The notes beneath the pieces are model-generated. The model ran no database searches, had not been told where the DNA came from, and saw only the letters and a program-made list of their open reading frames with translations. From Tubulanus polymorphus (lineage: Eukaryota > Nemertea > Palaeonemertea > Tubulaniformes > Tubulanidae): DNA of 64,000 bases. Location of the stretch: NCBI RefSeq assembly GCF_964204645.1, contig NC_134030.1, forward strand, positions 1,529,855 through 1,593,854, written 5' to 3'. Numbering within the stretch: the first letter of the stretch is position 1; every line of letters starts with the position of its first letter. Both the position numbers and the translations under genes were made by a program. Shown here piece by piece: positions 21,101 through 28,401 of this stretch.

Positions 21101-24100
21101 CATTCAGAGAATATTAACTAAAACCATAGGAAAGGGTCAAGCACTACTCCGAAAAAAAACTAATTTTATTTCCAAAAAATTATGATATTATATGGATTGC
21201 ATGCTGTGTGGAAGAAGTTTTCAAAATTATTTAGGAGCTTATTATAATTTGAATGCATGAATTGAGAGCAATTTGAAATGTGTTGATATCCAAAAGTGTC
21301 TCCATTGACTTCACTCATTCACCTGATGAAGCTTCTATACATTAGTACCCAAAGCTTGTGTGTCAAATAAACTAGTTACACGTCCTATAAAGTATTACTT
21401 GTCTCGTTATATATTCTAAACCCCAGTTAACAATTCCAGTAAGTCAGGTTTAGGGAATAGATATTTAAACCTTGAGATGAAACCGATGTGATACAATTCC
21501 AGTAAGTCAGGTTTAGGGAATAGATATTTAAACCTTGAGATGATACCGATGTTATACAATTCCAGTAAGTCAGGTTTAGGGAATAGATATTTAAACCTTG
21601 AGATTAAACCGATGTAATACAATTCCAGTAAGTCAGGTTTAGGGAATAGATATTTAAACCTTCAGATGAAACCGATGTGATACAATCCCAGTAAGTCAGG
21701 TTTAGGGAATAGATATTTAAACCTTGAGATGAAACCGATGTGATACAATTCCAGTAAGTCAGGTTTAGGAAATAGATATTTAAACCTTCAGATGATACCG
21801 ATGTGATACAATTCCAGTAAGTCAGGTTTAGGGAATAGATATTTAAACCTTCAGATGAAACCGATGTGATACAATTCCAGTAAGTCAGGTTTAGGGAATA
21901 GATATTTAAACCTTGAGATGAAACCGATGTGATACAATTCCAGTAAGTCAGGTTTAGGGAATAGATATTTAAACCTTCAGATGATACCGATGTGATACAA
22001 TTCCAGTAAGTCAGGTTTAGGGAATAGATATTTAAACCTTTAGATGATACCGATGTGATACAATTCCAGTAAGTCAGGTTTAGGGAATAGATATTTAAAC
22101 CTTCAGATGATACCGATGTAATACAATTCCAGTAAGTCAGGTTTGATATTTAAACCTTGAGATGATACCGATGAATTTAGCAATTTTGAATGAATTAAAC
22201 CAATATGAGATTTCGATCCTAAGAATATTGGAAGCTTGTGTTTAACGTTACTAAATATTGATATTATATAAAGCTAGAAGGACACGAGCGTATCCATTTT
22301 TTGCCCGATCGCGACGATTAAATTCGCCGGTGAATTTATACGCCCGATACGAGCGGGTACCGATCTATCTATAAATCGGCCGTCACGGTGATTTCGTCGC
22401 CCGCCGACATTAAACATGTTCGATATTTACGCCGGTGTTCGGGTCACTTGTTAATTCGCTCGGCTTGTCGGCAAGCTTAAAAAGATTTAGAAAAAACTAG
22501 AAATTCTCATTCCTGAATGAACTGGATTCATCTGGGTTCAGTTTCATGAGACACAGTTCAAACTGCTCTTGAATTTGAGTTTGTAATTAATGTATGTGAT
22601 TATAATGAATTGTATTTTTGTTTTACAGCTTTGGCATTTCGGTTAAGTCGTGCGTTCCGGCGGGAGGAGTTCGTCAGAATATTTCTACCGGAGTGTAAGT
22701 AGTTTAACTATTTTCATACAATATCATTTAGTGTGACGTGTGTTACTGATTCAGGCACGGATCCAGGAATGTTTCCAAGACGGGGTTCATAAAAATGCTG
22801 ACTAAAATCTCTAATAATAGCCGGGGCCTATACGGCATATTTTTTGGCCAAACATAAGGCCTTTTTTTAATAGCATGGTTTGGTTGCTCCCAAAATTTGA
22901 AGAAACATAAAATAAAAAAGAATTAGAAAAAAAATTTTTTATTCCTGTCTGTGAAACAAATTCAGTGAAAAACCGAGCAAAAAAGATTTTTCACCTCGGC
23001 CGAATGAGAATCCTGGATTGAACGATGAAACAATTGAAAAACGCGAGGTTCTTTTTTGATCGCAGTGTGCAGAATTCAAACTTTCCAAGAATCATTTGTT
23101 CGGACATATGTATATTGCCCTATTGACAGTTCCCTCTTCCTTCTAAAAGTGATTTTATCTCACTGAGGGAATTTTTAAAAAATTTTCTCTGAAATGATAT
23201 GGTAGCGTTTTTTTTTTTTGCTTTAAAAATTTTTTGGTAGCCGATCAGCGGGGTCACGACCCCTGAAACCCTCCCTGGATCCGCGCCTATGATATCTCCT
23301 CAAAATCTAATAAAAACTTTCAATGAATTAATGCTGTAATGACGATATGTAGCCATCTGTCTATTTGAATGCATTTGCAAAAAGACAAAAAGAAATAGTA
23401 GCAGAATTTTGGCTAAAAGTTTAGAATACCCAAATTCAACATTGCTTGCAGCAGACGGAATTTCCGCCATTTTGGTTAACAGGGGATTCCCCCCTCCGGT
23501 ACTTCCCATGATCAATAGTGTCTATGACGCGTTGCGTACGGAATGCCATGGAATTCCCTCACATGATTTATGATAATAATGTTTACTTGCATTCTGATTG
23601 GTTAAAATCGCGTGTAGTTTGAACGTAGGCAATGTTTACATTTGTAACGTCACAGGCGAGTCGCTGACATTAACGTAGTCATTGAGTTAACATTATCTTG
23701 CACTGAATGGTGATATCAATCGCATTCATTTTATAAATTTTTTGAATATGAATTTGTTTTTATATATCAACTGCGAGTAACAGTGTTACGCTATTGAGTC
23801 TTAAGAGACAGCCTTTATGGACCTTATTGGTTGTTATAACTCACAAGCTGACTGAGTTAGCATTCTGGATCCGTCAGATTAGTTACTTCTAGAAAATATG
23901 TTAGTCACATTTTCTGACTATATTCTGGAAAACAGTGGAAGCTTGTATCCACCCTAGATTAGAACCAATCAGAATAGAACCAATCAGAATACACTATTTT
24001 ACAGAAAATATATTTATGACAATTGCGTAAGGTTTTAGTAAAATAGTGTTTTTTCTCGAGTAGTTGCCGAAGAAGCATAAAAATTTGATTCAATTTCATT

Positions 24101-26213
24101 CAGATTTAAACAAACAAATCGAATTTCATTTCATTCAGCGCAAACTTCAAATCTAATTAAAATTTTGTTCAGTATGAATAAGTTGCAAATCATTGAGAGG
24201 AAAAAATAATTAATTGTGTTACTTAAAAAAATCACAATTGTACTGTGTTTATCAAAACAGGAGACCACAGGACCTTTGGTCCTCTAGTATTCTTTTCCTA
24301 GTTATTCCAAAAACACTAAAACAGTCCAATCAGCGATCACTGCCAGACCAACACGATTACATTGAAATCAAACTTAAGTAACATCAGGCGCCCCCTGTTG
24401 GAATAATATTCATAGCCGTAGCATCGAAACCATTCGACTTGTTGTTTAATGTATTTCTCTCTATTTTTATTTTACAGTGATGATCATTTTACAAGACTGC
24501 CCGTTTGGGGACTTGGTGGGGGAATTCAAAAGAAACTTGGTTCCCGATAGGATACCACCACCGGTTAATCCTATGTCGCCCGCTGCTGCCCCTCCCCCAC
24601 GTCCATTAAATTCGCCTCAGCAGCGGCCTGTCAGACAGCCGCCCCCGGCCGCCACTCGTTCGTCAGACAGAGTCCGGGGACGGCTGTTTGAAGGAGATCT
24701 GACGGAGGTAAGAATCTTTATTTGTTTTCATATTTTATTCAGGATATCAGTTGAAGTTCAGCAAATAAATTACCAGACCTGTAAACAGAAGAGTAGTCAT
24801 AAATTTCCATTTGCGGGTAAAACCCCATAGTCGAAAACCTTCGGTTATTGATCTATATCTGCTTAAGACCAATGGTTGTACACACGAGTGCGAAAACTTA
24901 TCGCTCAAACTTTGATTGTATCCATGGTAATGCGTACAGTATACTATGCGTGACTTACCGTTTCCTATCACTGGAATACAATACTGTTTTTGACCATGAG
25001 CGCCATCTGCGGCGGTCATAACGGACTGACTGGTGATTGGCTGAAATGCTCGTCTACCGTGGTGACGATTATTCGGTGTTACATGTGCAGCAGACACGTC
25101 TCTGAATATCTAACATTTGATTGTTGTAACTCATCGGGAAAAATGTGTTTATGGGTCGATTGAGAAAATTGGCTGCGTACGTCAAGAAGGCGGCTGATAT
25201 TTGTATCGTGTGACCCCTCGTCCCGGTAATATGCCGACCCACGTACACCTGAGACCAGTTGCATAGTCAGAGCTTAGAATTAAGACCGTTCTAAGACCAA
25301 CTTAGTTCTATAGCCAATCTAATAACTTAAGACCAGTCTTTAGATTTAAGACCACTTTTGGACTTAAGTCTTGACCATGGAATCAGCCCCAGATGCTTAT
25401 TCCGCTGTATTGGATGCTGACGTGCTCGTGTCTTCCAGCAATGTTGTTATTCACCAAAAATATCATGTTTTGTTCGAATAACACAATTCATCTGAGTCTA
25501 GGTTTAACGGATGACACGTTCAAACAGAACTACGAAATCAATATCAAAAGTCCTTTTATATTGAAACGGTCCCAGAAGTCCCTGTTATAATGGGTACTTT
25601 TTCAAAAAAAGTAACGAGAACTCCGATGGCTTTCCGTATCGGTAAAAACTAACTATTTCTATGAGCGTCACTCGTAGATTTACCGAAACGCCACCTTGTG
25701 ACACGATATCCTAACTACGTATAGGTGTTTTATTTGCTGAATCGCTGGTTTCTCATTCTCATTTTTTATACTTGTGTTTAATTTTATACTAAACAAATTT
25801 TTCACTTTTTCTCTTTACAGACACGACCACCGCCAAAAAAAACAAGAACTAAAAGGAAAAGAAAAGTTGCGGTCGTCGTGGCTCCGCAGGGAGGAGGAGC
25901 AAGAGTGGTCCCGGCGGATGGTGCGGCTGACGAAGGTAATCGGGAGGAAGGGGAGGGGATAAATAGGAAGCGGCCGAGGAGGGATGGTGGTGGGGCTGGG
26001 GATGGTGCGGGTCCTGCTCCTCCTGCTCCTCCATCCGTATCTCGGGCGGTCACTCGTTCACTCGCCAAAAAGCTGGCGAGTGAACGAGTGGCCCGAGAGG
26101 TAGAGGTGGTGGCCCGACATACGGATGGAATGTGGGAGGAGCGGCTTCGTTCGGGGACAATTCCGGATTTGTTAACTGATTTAAAAAATATTCTTTCAGT
26201 GAAGGGATATTAG
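9195..26213 (+). CDS. Orphan microexon gene, copy 1 (nine coding exons, ~340 aa)
   Basis: Coding exons are 9,195-9,257, 10,419-10,502, 10,913-10,951, 12,452-12,478, 14,370-14,408, 14,619-14,700, 22,629-22,694, 24,478-24,707 and 25,821-26,213. All have AG acceptors and GTAAGT/GTAAGA donors, and the phases (0,0,0,0,0,1,1,0) join into one open frame from ATG to TAG. In order the protein has a basic start (MPKATKKTRGAG), a run of 15 Gln, short Thr/Pro and Ser-rich segments, one possibly folded hydrophobic part over exons 7-8 (about residues 112-155, with FRREEFVRIFLPE and CPFGDLVGEF), a Pro-rich stretch, a nuclear-localisation-like KKTRTKRKRK near residue 216, Gly/Ala/Pro-rich sequence and a charged helical tail ending near ILSVKGY. 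I recognise no family. A nuclear, largely disordered protein is an inference. Exons 3 to 6 are tiny, and intron 6 (14,701-22,628) holds most of the transposon debris. Confidence 0.85.
9321..9432. mobile_element. Palindromic MITE (112 bp) in intron 1 of the coding region
   Basis: The ends GGGTCCAGTTTCACAAAAAG and the reverse complement of CTGTTTGTGAAACTAGGCCC match over about 20 bp with few mismatches. Internal AAATCGATTTAAG blocks are also inverted, so the whole element folds back. Counterpart 43,368-43,479. Confidence 0.7.
9440..10290. repeat. Diverged direct duplication of ~300-400 bp in an intron
   Basis: Unit 1 (about 9,440-9,740) and unit 2 (about 9,885-10,290) share an A-rich start, TTTCTGGATC, ATTCTCTAAAA, TTTGCATTGTTT and GCTATGGAAACTATTTA in the same order, with substantial divergence. 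Both are present in copy 2 (from about 43,490), where this part of the intron differs more from copy 1 than flanking sequence does. Confidence 0.6.
11258..12381. other. 1,124-bp segment present only in copy 1
   Basis: A 7-bp direct repeat TTTATTG stands at 11,251-11,257 and at 12,375-12,381. Copy 2 has a single TTTATTG at 45,298-45,304, and flanking sequence continues perfectly. This fits either a microhomology deletion in copy 2 or an insertion with a 7-bp target duplication in copy 1. The ends show no terminal inverted repeats or poly-A. The segment lies between coding exons 3 and 4 and carries its own promoter-like and exon-like signals on the minus strand. Confidence 0.85.
11264..11411 (-). 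CDS. Possible first coding exon of an unidentified minus-strand gene
   Basis: Within the copy-1-only segment a minus-strand frame from the ATG at about 11,411 reads MSSTEVRHVFNRIDYTSF and ends at a donor-like GACAAAG|GTAAACC at 11,264. An in-frame upstream ATG at 11,486 is also possible. Upstream on the same strand are TTTTATAC (about 11,475) and a CCAAT box AGCCAATCAC near 11,525, a plausible short promoter. The peptide is charged and not repetitive, unlike the chance frames nearby. No following exon was found and copy 2 lacks the whole exon, so it may be a fragment. I do not recognise the family. Confidence 0.3.
13303..13615. mobile_element. 313-bp foldback/MITE element with perfect 14-bp TIRs
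   Basis: ATGGGATACCCGCA (13,303-13,316) is the exact reverse complement of 13,602-13,615. Just inside, CCACCAGATGGCGC is mirrored imperfectly by GCGACACCTGGTGG near 13,543, so the element has layered inverted arms. It lies in the intron between coding exons 4 and 5. Counterpart 46,226-46,538 is the same length. Confidence 0.65.
15167..15562 (+). pseudogene. DIRS-like retroelement gag remnant (amino-terminal part)
   Basis: In adjoining frames the sequence reads a Cys/His-rich head (REGCGHLFGP, then DYVLCSSCWATSGV) followed by NPSSTCGLWSEDLWVRADKS and RKQKVQF. This is the arrangement of short Cys pairs and a tryptophan/charged segment seen at the start of DIRS-type gag proteins. A stop and frame shifts break it. 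Assignment rests on the fit with the DIRS-like reverse transcriptase 5 kb downstream. Counterpart 48,086-48,481. It lies in the large intron of the microexon gene. Confidence 0.45.
15563..17044 (+). repeat. GC-rich GGTCCGGTCCAGGCATCAC minisatellite, first block
   Basis: Units of roughly 40-65 bp are built on GGTCCGGTCCAGGCATCACC and GGGTACTGAACATC. Two subtypes occur: longer units with AGCTTCGAGAACT at 15.6-16.4 kb and compact 43-44-bp units at 16.4-17.04 kb. Long open frames here on both strands are by-products of the repeat. It continues directly from the gag-like frame and may have expanded from it. Copy 2: 48,482-49,816. Confidence 0.93.
17045..18252. mobile_element. hAT-like non-autonomous element (1,208 bp) inside the minisatellite
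   Basis: The ends are CAGGGTTC and GAACCCTG (8-bp TIRs), with an inverted subterminal CTTGAAATGGCTTGAATT block and many CTTGAAA motifs near both ends. The flanking array is interrupted within TACTGAACATC, and CTGAA is present on both sides, consistent with a short target duplication (8 bp with mismatches is possible). TIR sequence and subterminal repeats resemble hAT elements. No transposase frame survives; a 64-codon minus frame at 17,555-17,749 is unassigned. Copy 2: 49,817-51,022. Confidence 0.65.
18253..18562 (+). repeat. GC-rich minisatellite, second block
   Basis: This resumes the array interrupted by the hAT-like element, with units carrying CAGCTTCCAGCACCGGTCC. It ends at the GGCGGCCTGGCATCAATG junction. 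Copy 2 (51,023-51,279) is about one unit shorter. Confidence 0.9.
18563..18948 (+). repeat. Ser/Arg-rich gag-like tail and 35-bp tandem array
   Basis: After the minisatellite a frame reads ARSPSRRSRSRDYD, typical of the basic tail of gag proteins. It is followed from 18,714 by about 6.7 copies of a 35-bp unit containing GTCGAGGGACCGTTTAGGAA, which in one frame gives SRDRLGSS repeats. Copy 2 has about 4.7 copies (51,433-51,597). It probably arose by expansion inside the DIRS gag remnant. Confidence 0.7.
19131..19600 (+). repeat. 162-bp tandem repeat (2 full units plus diverged copies)
   Basis: Units start at 19,131 and 19,293 with GGATGAGCCTTATTG and contain CATCCAAGATGGCCGCCACA. A third, diverged unit with AAGATGGCCACCACAGTTAT follows. 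Copy 2 has four units starting at 51,779, 51,941, 52,102 and 52,263. Confidence 0.88.
19738..20103 (+). pseudogene. DIRS-like element, region between gag and reverse transcriptase
   Basis: Several overlapping frames persist. One reads MLQFPPNGGRFE, then MRTPAPAPAAQG, then a stretch ending LLKGALPLGETQ. This Ala/Pro/Ser-rich sequence precedes the reverse transcriptase directly, as the end of gag does in DIRS elements. It is broken, and assignment is by position. A poly-C run is present just upstream only in copy 1 (about 19,661-19,674). Counterpart 52,668-53,033. Confidence 0.35.
20104..21120 (+). pseudogene. DIRS-like retrotransposon reverse transcriptase/RNase H remnant (copy 1)
   Basis: Collected over shifting frames, the plus strand encodes LALKDLAKKRAIEPV and TSGWFS (fingers region), FIGPERCQVPIHPKSHQF and QFQFRSLPVGLSTA (palm), PWVFTSLG, VYLDDWLLVPNS with the YLDD catalytic motif near 20,800-20,830, then MPSQQFTS and VFPSMARVAKLQEA leading to the RNase H region. 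YLDDWL and SLPVGLSTA are characteristic of DIRS-type reverse transcriptases. Stops and frameshifts make it dead, and a MITE splits it at 20,628-20,786. No tyrosine recombinase was found. Copy 2: 53,034-54,050. Confidence 0.8.
20628..20786. mobile_element. MITE inserted in the DIRS remnant (159 bp)
   Basis: CTCCAGGGCTGGGTTTCATA and the reverse complement of TATGAAACCGGGTCCTGGAG form imperfect TIRs of about 22 bp. The element separates the PWVFTSL and YLDDWLL parts of the reverse transcriptase, so it inserted after the DIRS element. The GGGTTTCAT-type ends relate it to the palindrome at 9,321. Counterpart 53,558-53,716. Confidence 0.7.
21430..22172 (+). repeat. 63-bp tandem array (about 12 copies)
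   Basis: A 63-bp unit with CCAGTAAGTCAGGTTTAGGG and ATATTTAAACCTT(G/C)AGATGA repeats about 12 times. Because 63 is divisible by 3 the minus strand stays open as a 21-residue repeat (RFKYLFPKPDLLEL). Each unit contains GTAAGT. Copy 2 has about 18 units (54,360-55,481), and the offset change of 377 bp equals six units minus one base. Confidence 0.93.
22281..22477. other. CpG-dense pocket upstream of coding exon 7
   Basis: About 25 CpG dinucleotides occur in about 200 bp within AT-rich intron, together with short palindromes such as AAATTCGCCGGTGAATTT. No exon or known element was recognised. It is almost unchanged in copy 2 (55,589-55,785). An unmethylated intronic regulatory element or an old CpG-rich insertion are both possible. 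Confidence 0.4.
22753..23288. mobile_element. Non-autonomous DNA transposon with AGGCRCGGATCCAGG TIRs (536 bp)
   Basis: AGGCACGGATCCAGG at the left end and the reverse complement of CCTGGATCCGCGCCT at the right end match with one difference. Further inside, GTTTC and GGGG blocks are also mirrored. Degenerate internal sequence has no transposase. It lies in the intron after coding exon 7. Counterpart 56,061-56,595. Confidence 0.7.
25259..25382. mobile_element. MITE-like CTTAAGAC-rich palindrome (124 bp)
   Basis: TTGCATAGTCAGAGCTTAG at the left end is mirrored by CTTAAGTCTTGACCATGGAA at the right end, with TTAAGACC motifs repeated between. It lies in the intron before the terminal exon. Counterpart 58,587-58,710. 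Confidence 0.55.
26041..26097 (+). other. Perfect 16-bp coding hairpin in the terminal exon
   Basis: CACTCGTTCACTCGCC (26,051-26,066) and GGCGAGTGAACGAGTG (26,075-26,090) are exact complements around the loop AAAAAGCT. CTCGGG (26,041) and CCCGAG (26,092) extend the stem after a small bulge. It encodes part of the VTRSLAKKLASERVA segment. It is identical in copy 2 (59,369-59,425). The 10-bp deletion in the inverted copy at about 2,597 falls in this structure. Confidence 0.85.
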
Positions 26214-26264
26214 GTGCCTTGAACGCATGAGTCGTTCATGCGCGCCTAATATGCCTTCACTGAA
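26195..26264 (+). other. 70-nt hairpin spanning the stop codon and 3' end
   Basis: TTCAGTGAAGG-G-ATATTAGG pairs with CCTAATAT-G-CCTTCACTGAA, and GAACG with CGTTC near the loop. The TAG stop lies in the left arm and an A-rich run follows the right arm. In copy 2 (59,523-59,592) the single central G:G mismatch becomes a G:U pair. The inverted minus-strand copy of this exon keeps only the right arm. Confidence 0.75.
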
Positions 26265-26369
26265 AAAAAATCAACTATAACATGTACCACATATTTTTTG
26301 ATTTAATTTTAGTCCAATTCCACAATTATTTCGGCTTACAATAGTGTCTTCAATTCTTTAAAGCCCAAA

Positions 26370-26476
26370 GCACCTTTTTGACTCAACATCCAGTATGAAG
26401 GTGGCCGGGAATCGGGCCTGTTTTCTTCCATTTTTGTATCCCGCCCAGCATACTGGTTGTTGACTCGAAAAGGTGC
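26370..26476. mobile_element. Foldback element downstream of the gene (107 bp)
   Basis: GCACCTTTTTGACTCAACAT is mirrored by GTTGTTGACTCGAAAAGGTG with few mismatches, and CCAGTATG by CATACTGG. Further weak inverted blocks lie outside (ACACTCT and AGAGTGT near 26,523-26,553). Counterpart 59,698-59,804. Confidence 0.6.
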
Positions 26477-26863
26477 TCGCTCTGGGAGCTTATCAAAGGC
26501 AGGTGATGGGAAAGGTGCCATCACACACTCTCCTTTGATAAGTTTCCTAGAGTGTCACGGGCTTTAACGGGTTGAATTCACTATAATACCAATTTTCCAA
26601 AATCAATTTAATTTCTTTCAGGCCATTCTTTTTCCATGTTTTTCTGGTACATGTTATGGTTGATTTCCATTTTCGAAAATCCGGAATTGAAGCCGTTCGA
26701 AGTCGGGGGGATGGTGGTGGGGTTGGGTTAGTTTAGGGTTCCTCTCTGATTACCTTCTTTAGCTCATCATCCGTGCAGGTGGCGCTTGCTCTTCTAGCCG
26801 GTGTTCCCTGGGGTAAACATTTTAAATTTAAAAAATCAAAAATAAAAAAAAAATTATAAAATC

Positions 26864-27310
26864 TTTAAAAATCTCATCTCATTTCATCCAATTTATTTAT
26901 TTGCGGGTGCGATGCCTATCGCACCCATTCATGTCATCCATCAAAAAAAAATTAAAACTAAAAACGAAAAAAAATATAAAAATTTAAAAAATCTCATCTC
27001 ATTTCATCCAATTTATTTGCGGGTGCGATTCCTATCGCACCCATTCATGTCATTCATCCAAAAAAAATAAAAAACTAAAAACGAAAAAAAAATATAAAAA
27101 TTAAAAAAATCTCATCTCATTTCATCCAATTTATTTATTTGCGGGTGCGATTCCTATCGCACCCATTCATGTCATTCATCCAAAAAAAAATAAAAAACGA
27201 AAAACGAAAAAAAAATATTAAAATTAAAAAATCTCATCTCATTTCATCCAATTTATTTATTTGCGGGTGCGATACCTATCGCACCCATTCATGTCATTCA
27301 TCCAAAAAAA
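26864..27310 (+). repeat. ~120-bp tandem repeat carrying GGGTGCGAT hairpins (four units)
   Basis: Each unit has CTCATCTCATTTCATCCAAT, then GGGTGCGAT-NCCT-ATCGCACCC (9-bp perfect stem, 4-nt loop) at 26,905, 27,021, 27,143 and 27,265, then an A-rich linker. The loop base varies (G, T, T, A) while the stem never does. Copy 2: 60,196-60,640, also four units (loops G, T, C, T). Confidence 0.88.
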
Positions 27311-27574
27311 ATTTAAAAACTAGAAATTAAAGTTCTAAGTTTGTTGTTAGATTCTATTGAAAGAACGTTGTAAAGTTCTTAATTTGTCTTAAAAAACGTT
27401 AGAAAAAAAGAACTTCTTAAAGTTCTCAATCTGCCGTAAAATGCAATTGAAAAGATTATAACTCACATGAAAATTAAAAAGATAAAATAATTGATAAATA
27501 ATCATTAATAAAAATTGAACTTTGGTCTCGCAATGTTTCCCCGTTATGCATTTTTTACTCGTCGTCAAACATCG

Positions 27575-28401
27575 GCAGCTCATCGTCGATACTCGCAGCT
27601 CGATACACACCAGCAGCTTGTCGTCGATACACACCAGCAGCTCGATACACACCAGCAGCTCGATTCACACCAGCAGTTCGTCGTTGATACACACCAGCAG
27701 TTCGTCGTCGATACACACCAGCAGTTCGTCATCGATACACACCAGCAGTTCGTCGTCGATAGACACCAGCAGCTCGATACACACCAGCAGCTTGTCGTCG
27801 ATACTCACCAGCAGCTCGATTCACACCAGCAGTTCGTCGTTGATACACACCAGCAGTTCGTCGTCGATACACACCAGCAGTTCGTCATCGATACACACCA
27901 GCAGTTCGTCGTCGATAGACACCAGCAGCTCGATACACACCAGCAGTTCGTCATCTATACACACCAGCAGTTTGTCGTCGATACACACCAGCAGTTCGTC
28001 GTCGATACACACCAGCAGTTCGTCGTCGATACACACCAGCAGTTCGTCGTCGATACACACCAGCAGCTCGATACTCAGCAGCAGTTTGATACACACCAGC
28101 AGCTCGTCGATACACACCAGCAGTTCGTCGTCGATACACACCAGAAGCTCGATACACACCAGCAGCTCGTCGTCGATACACACCAGCCGCTCGATACTCA
28201 CAGCTCGATACACACCAGCAGCTCGTCGATACACACCAGCAGCTCGATACTCACCAGCAGCTCGATACACACCAGCAGCTCGTCGTCGATACACACCAGC
28301 AGCTTGATATTCACAGCTCGATACACACCAGCAGCTCGTTGATACACACCAGCAGCTCGTTGATACACACCAGCAGCTCGATACACACCAGCAGCTTGAT
28401 A
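27575..28401 (+). repeat. 24/18-bp tandem array (GATACACACCAGCAGTTCGT type)
   Basis: Units of 24 bp (with CGTCGTC) and 18 bp (without it) alternate, and there is a higher-order duplication of about 190 bp (27,640-27,930). As both lengths are multiples of 3, long open frames persist in several frames on both strands (for example DTHQQFVV repeats at 27,515-28,342). I treat these as repeat by-products. Copy 2 is about 257 bp shorter (60,901-61,471). Confidence 0.9.

Noticed and set aside
21416-21622. Repeat protein with 21-residue units on the minus strand
   Set aside because: A by-product of a 63-bp satellite; the frame stops within a few units in both copies and unit order is scrambled between copies.
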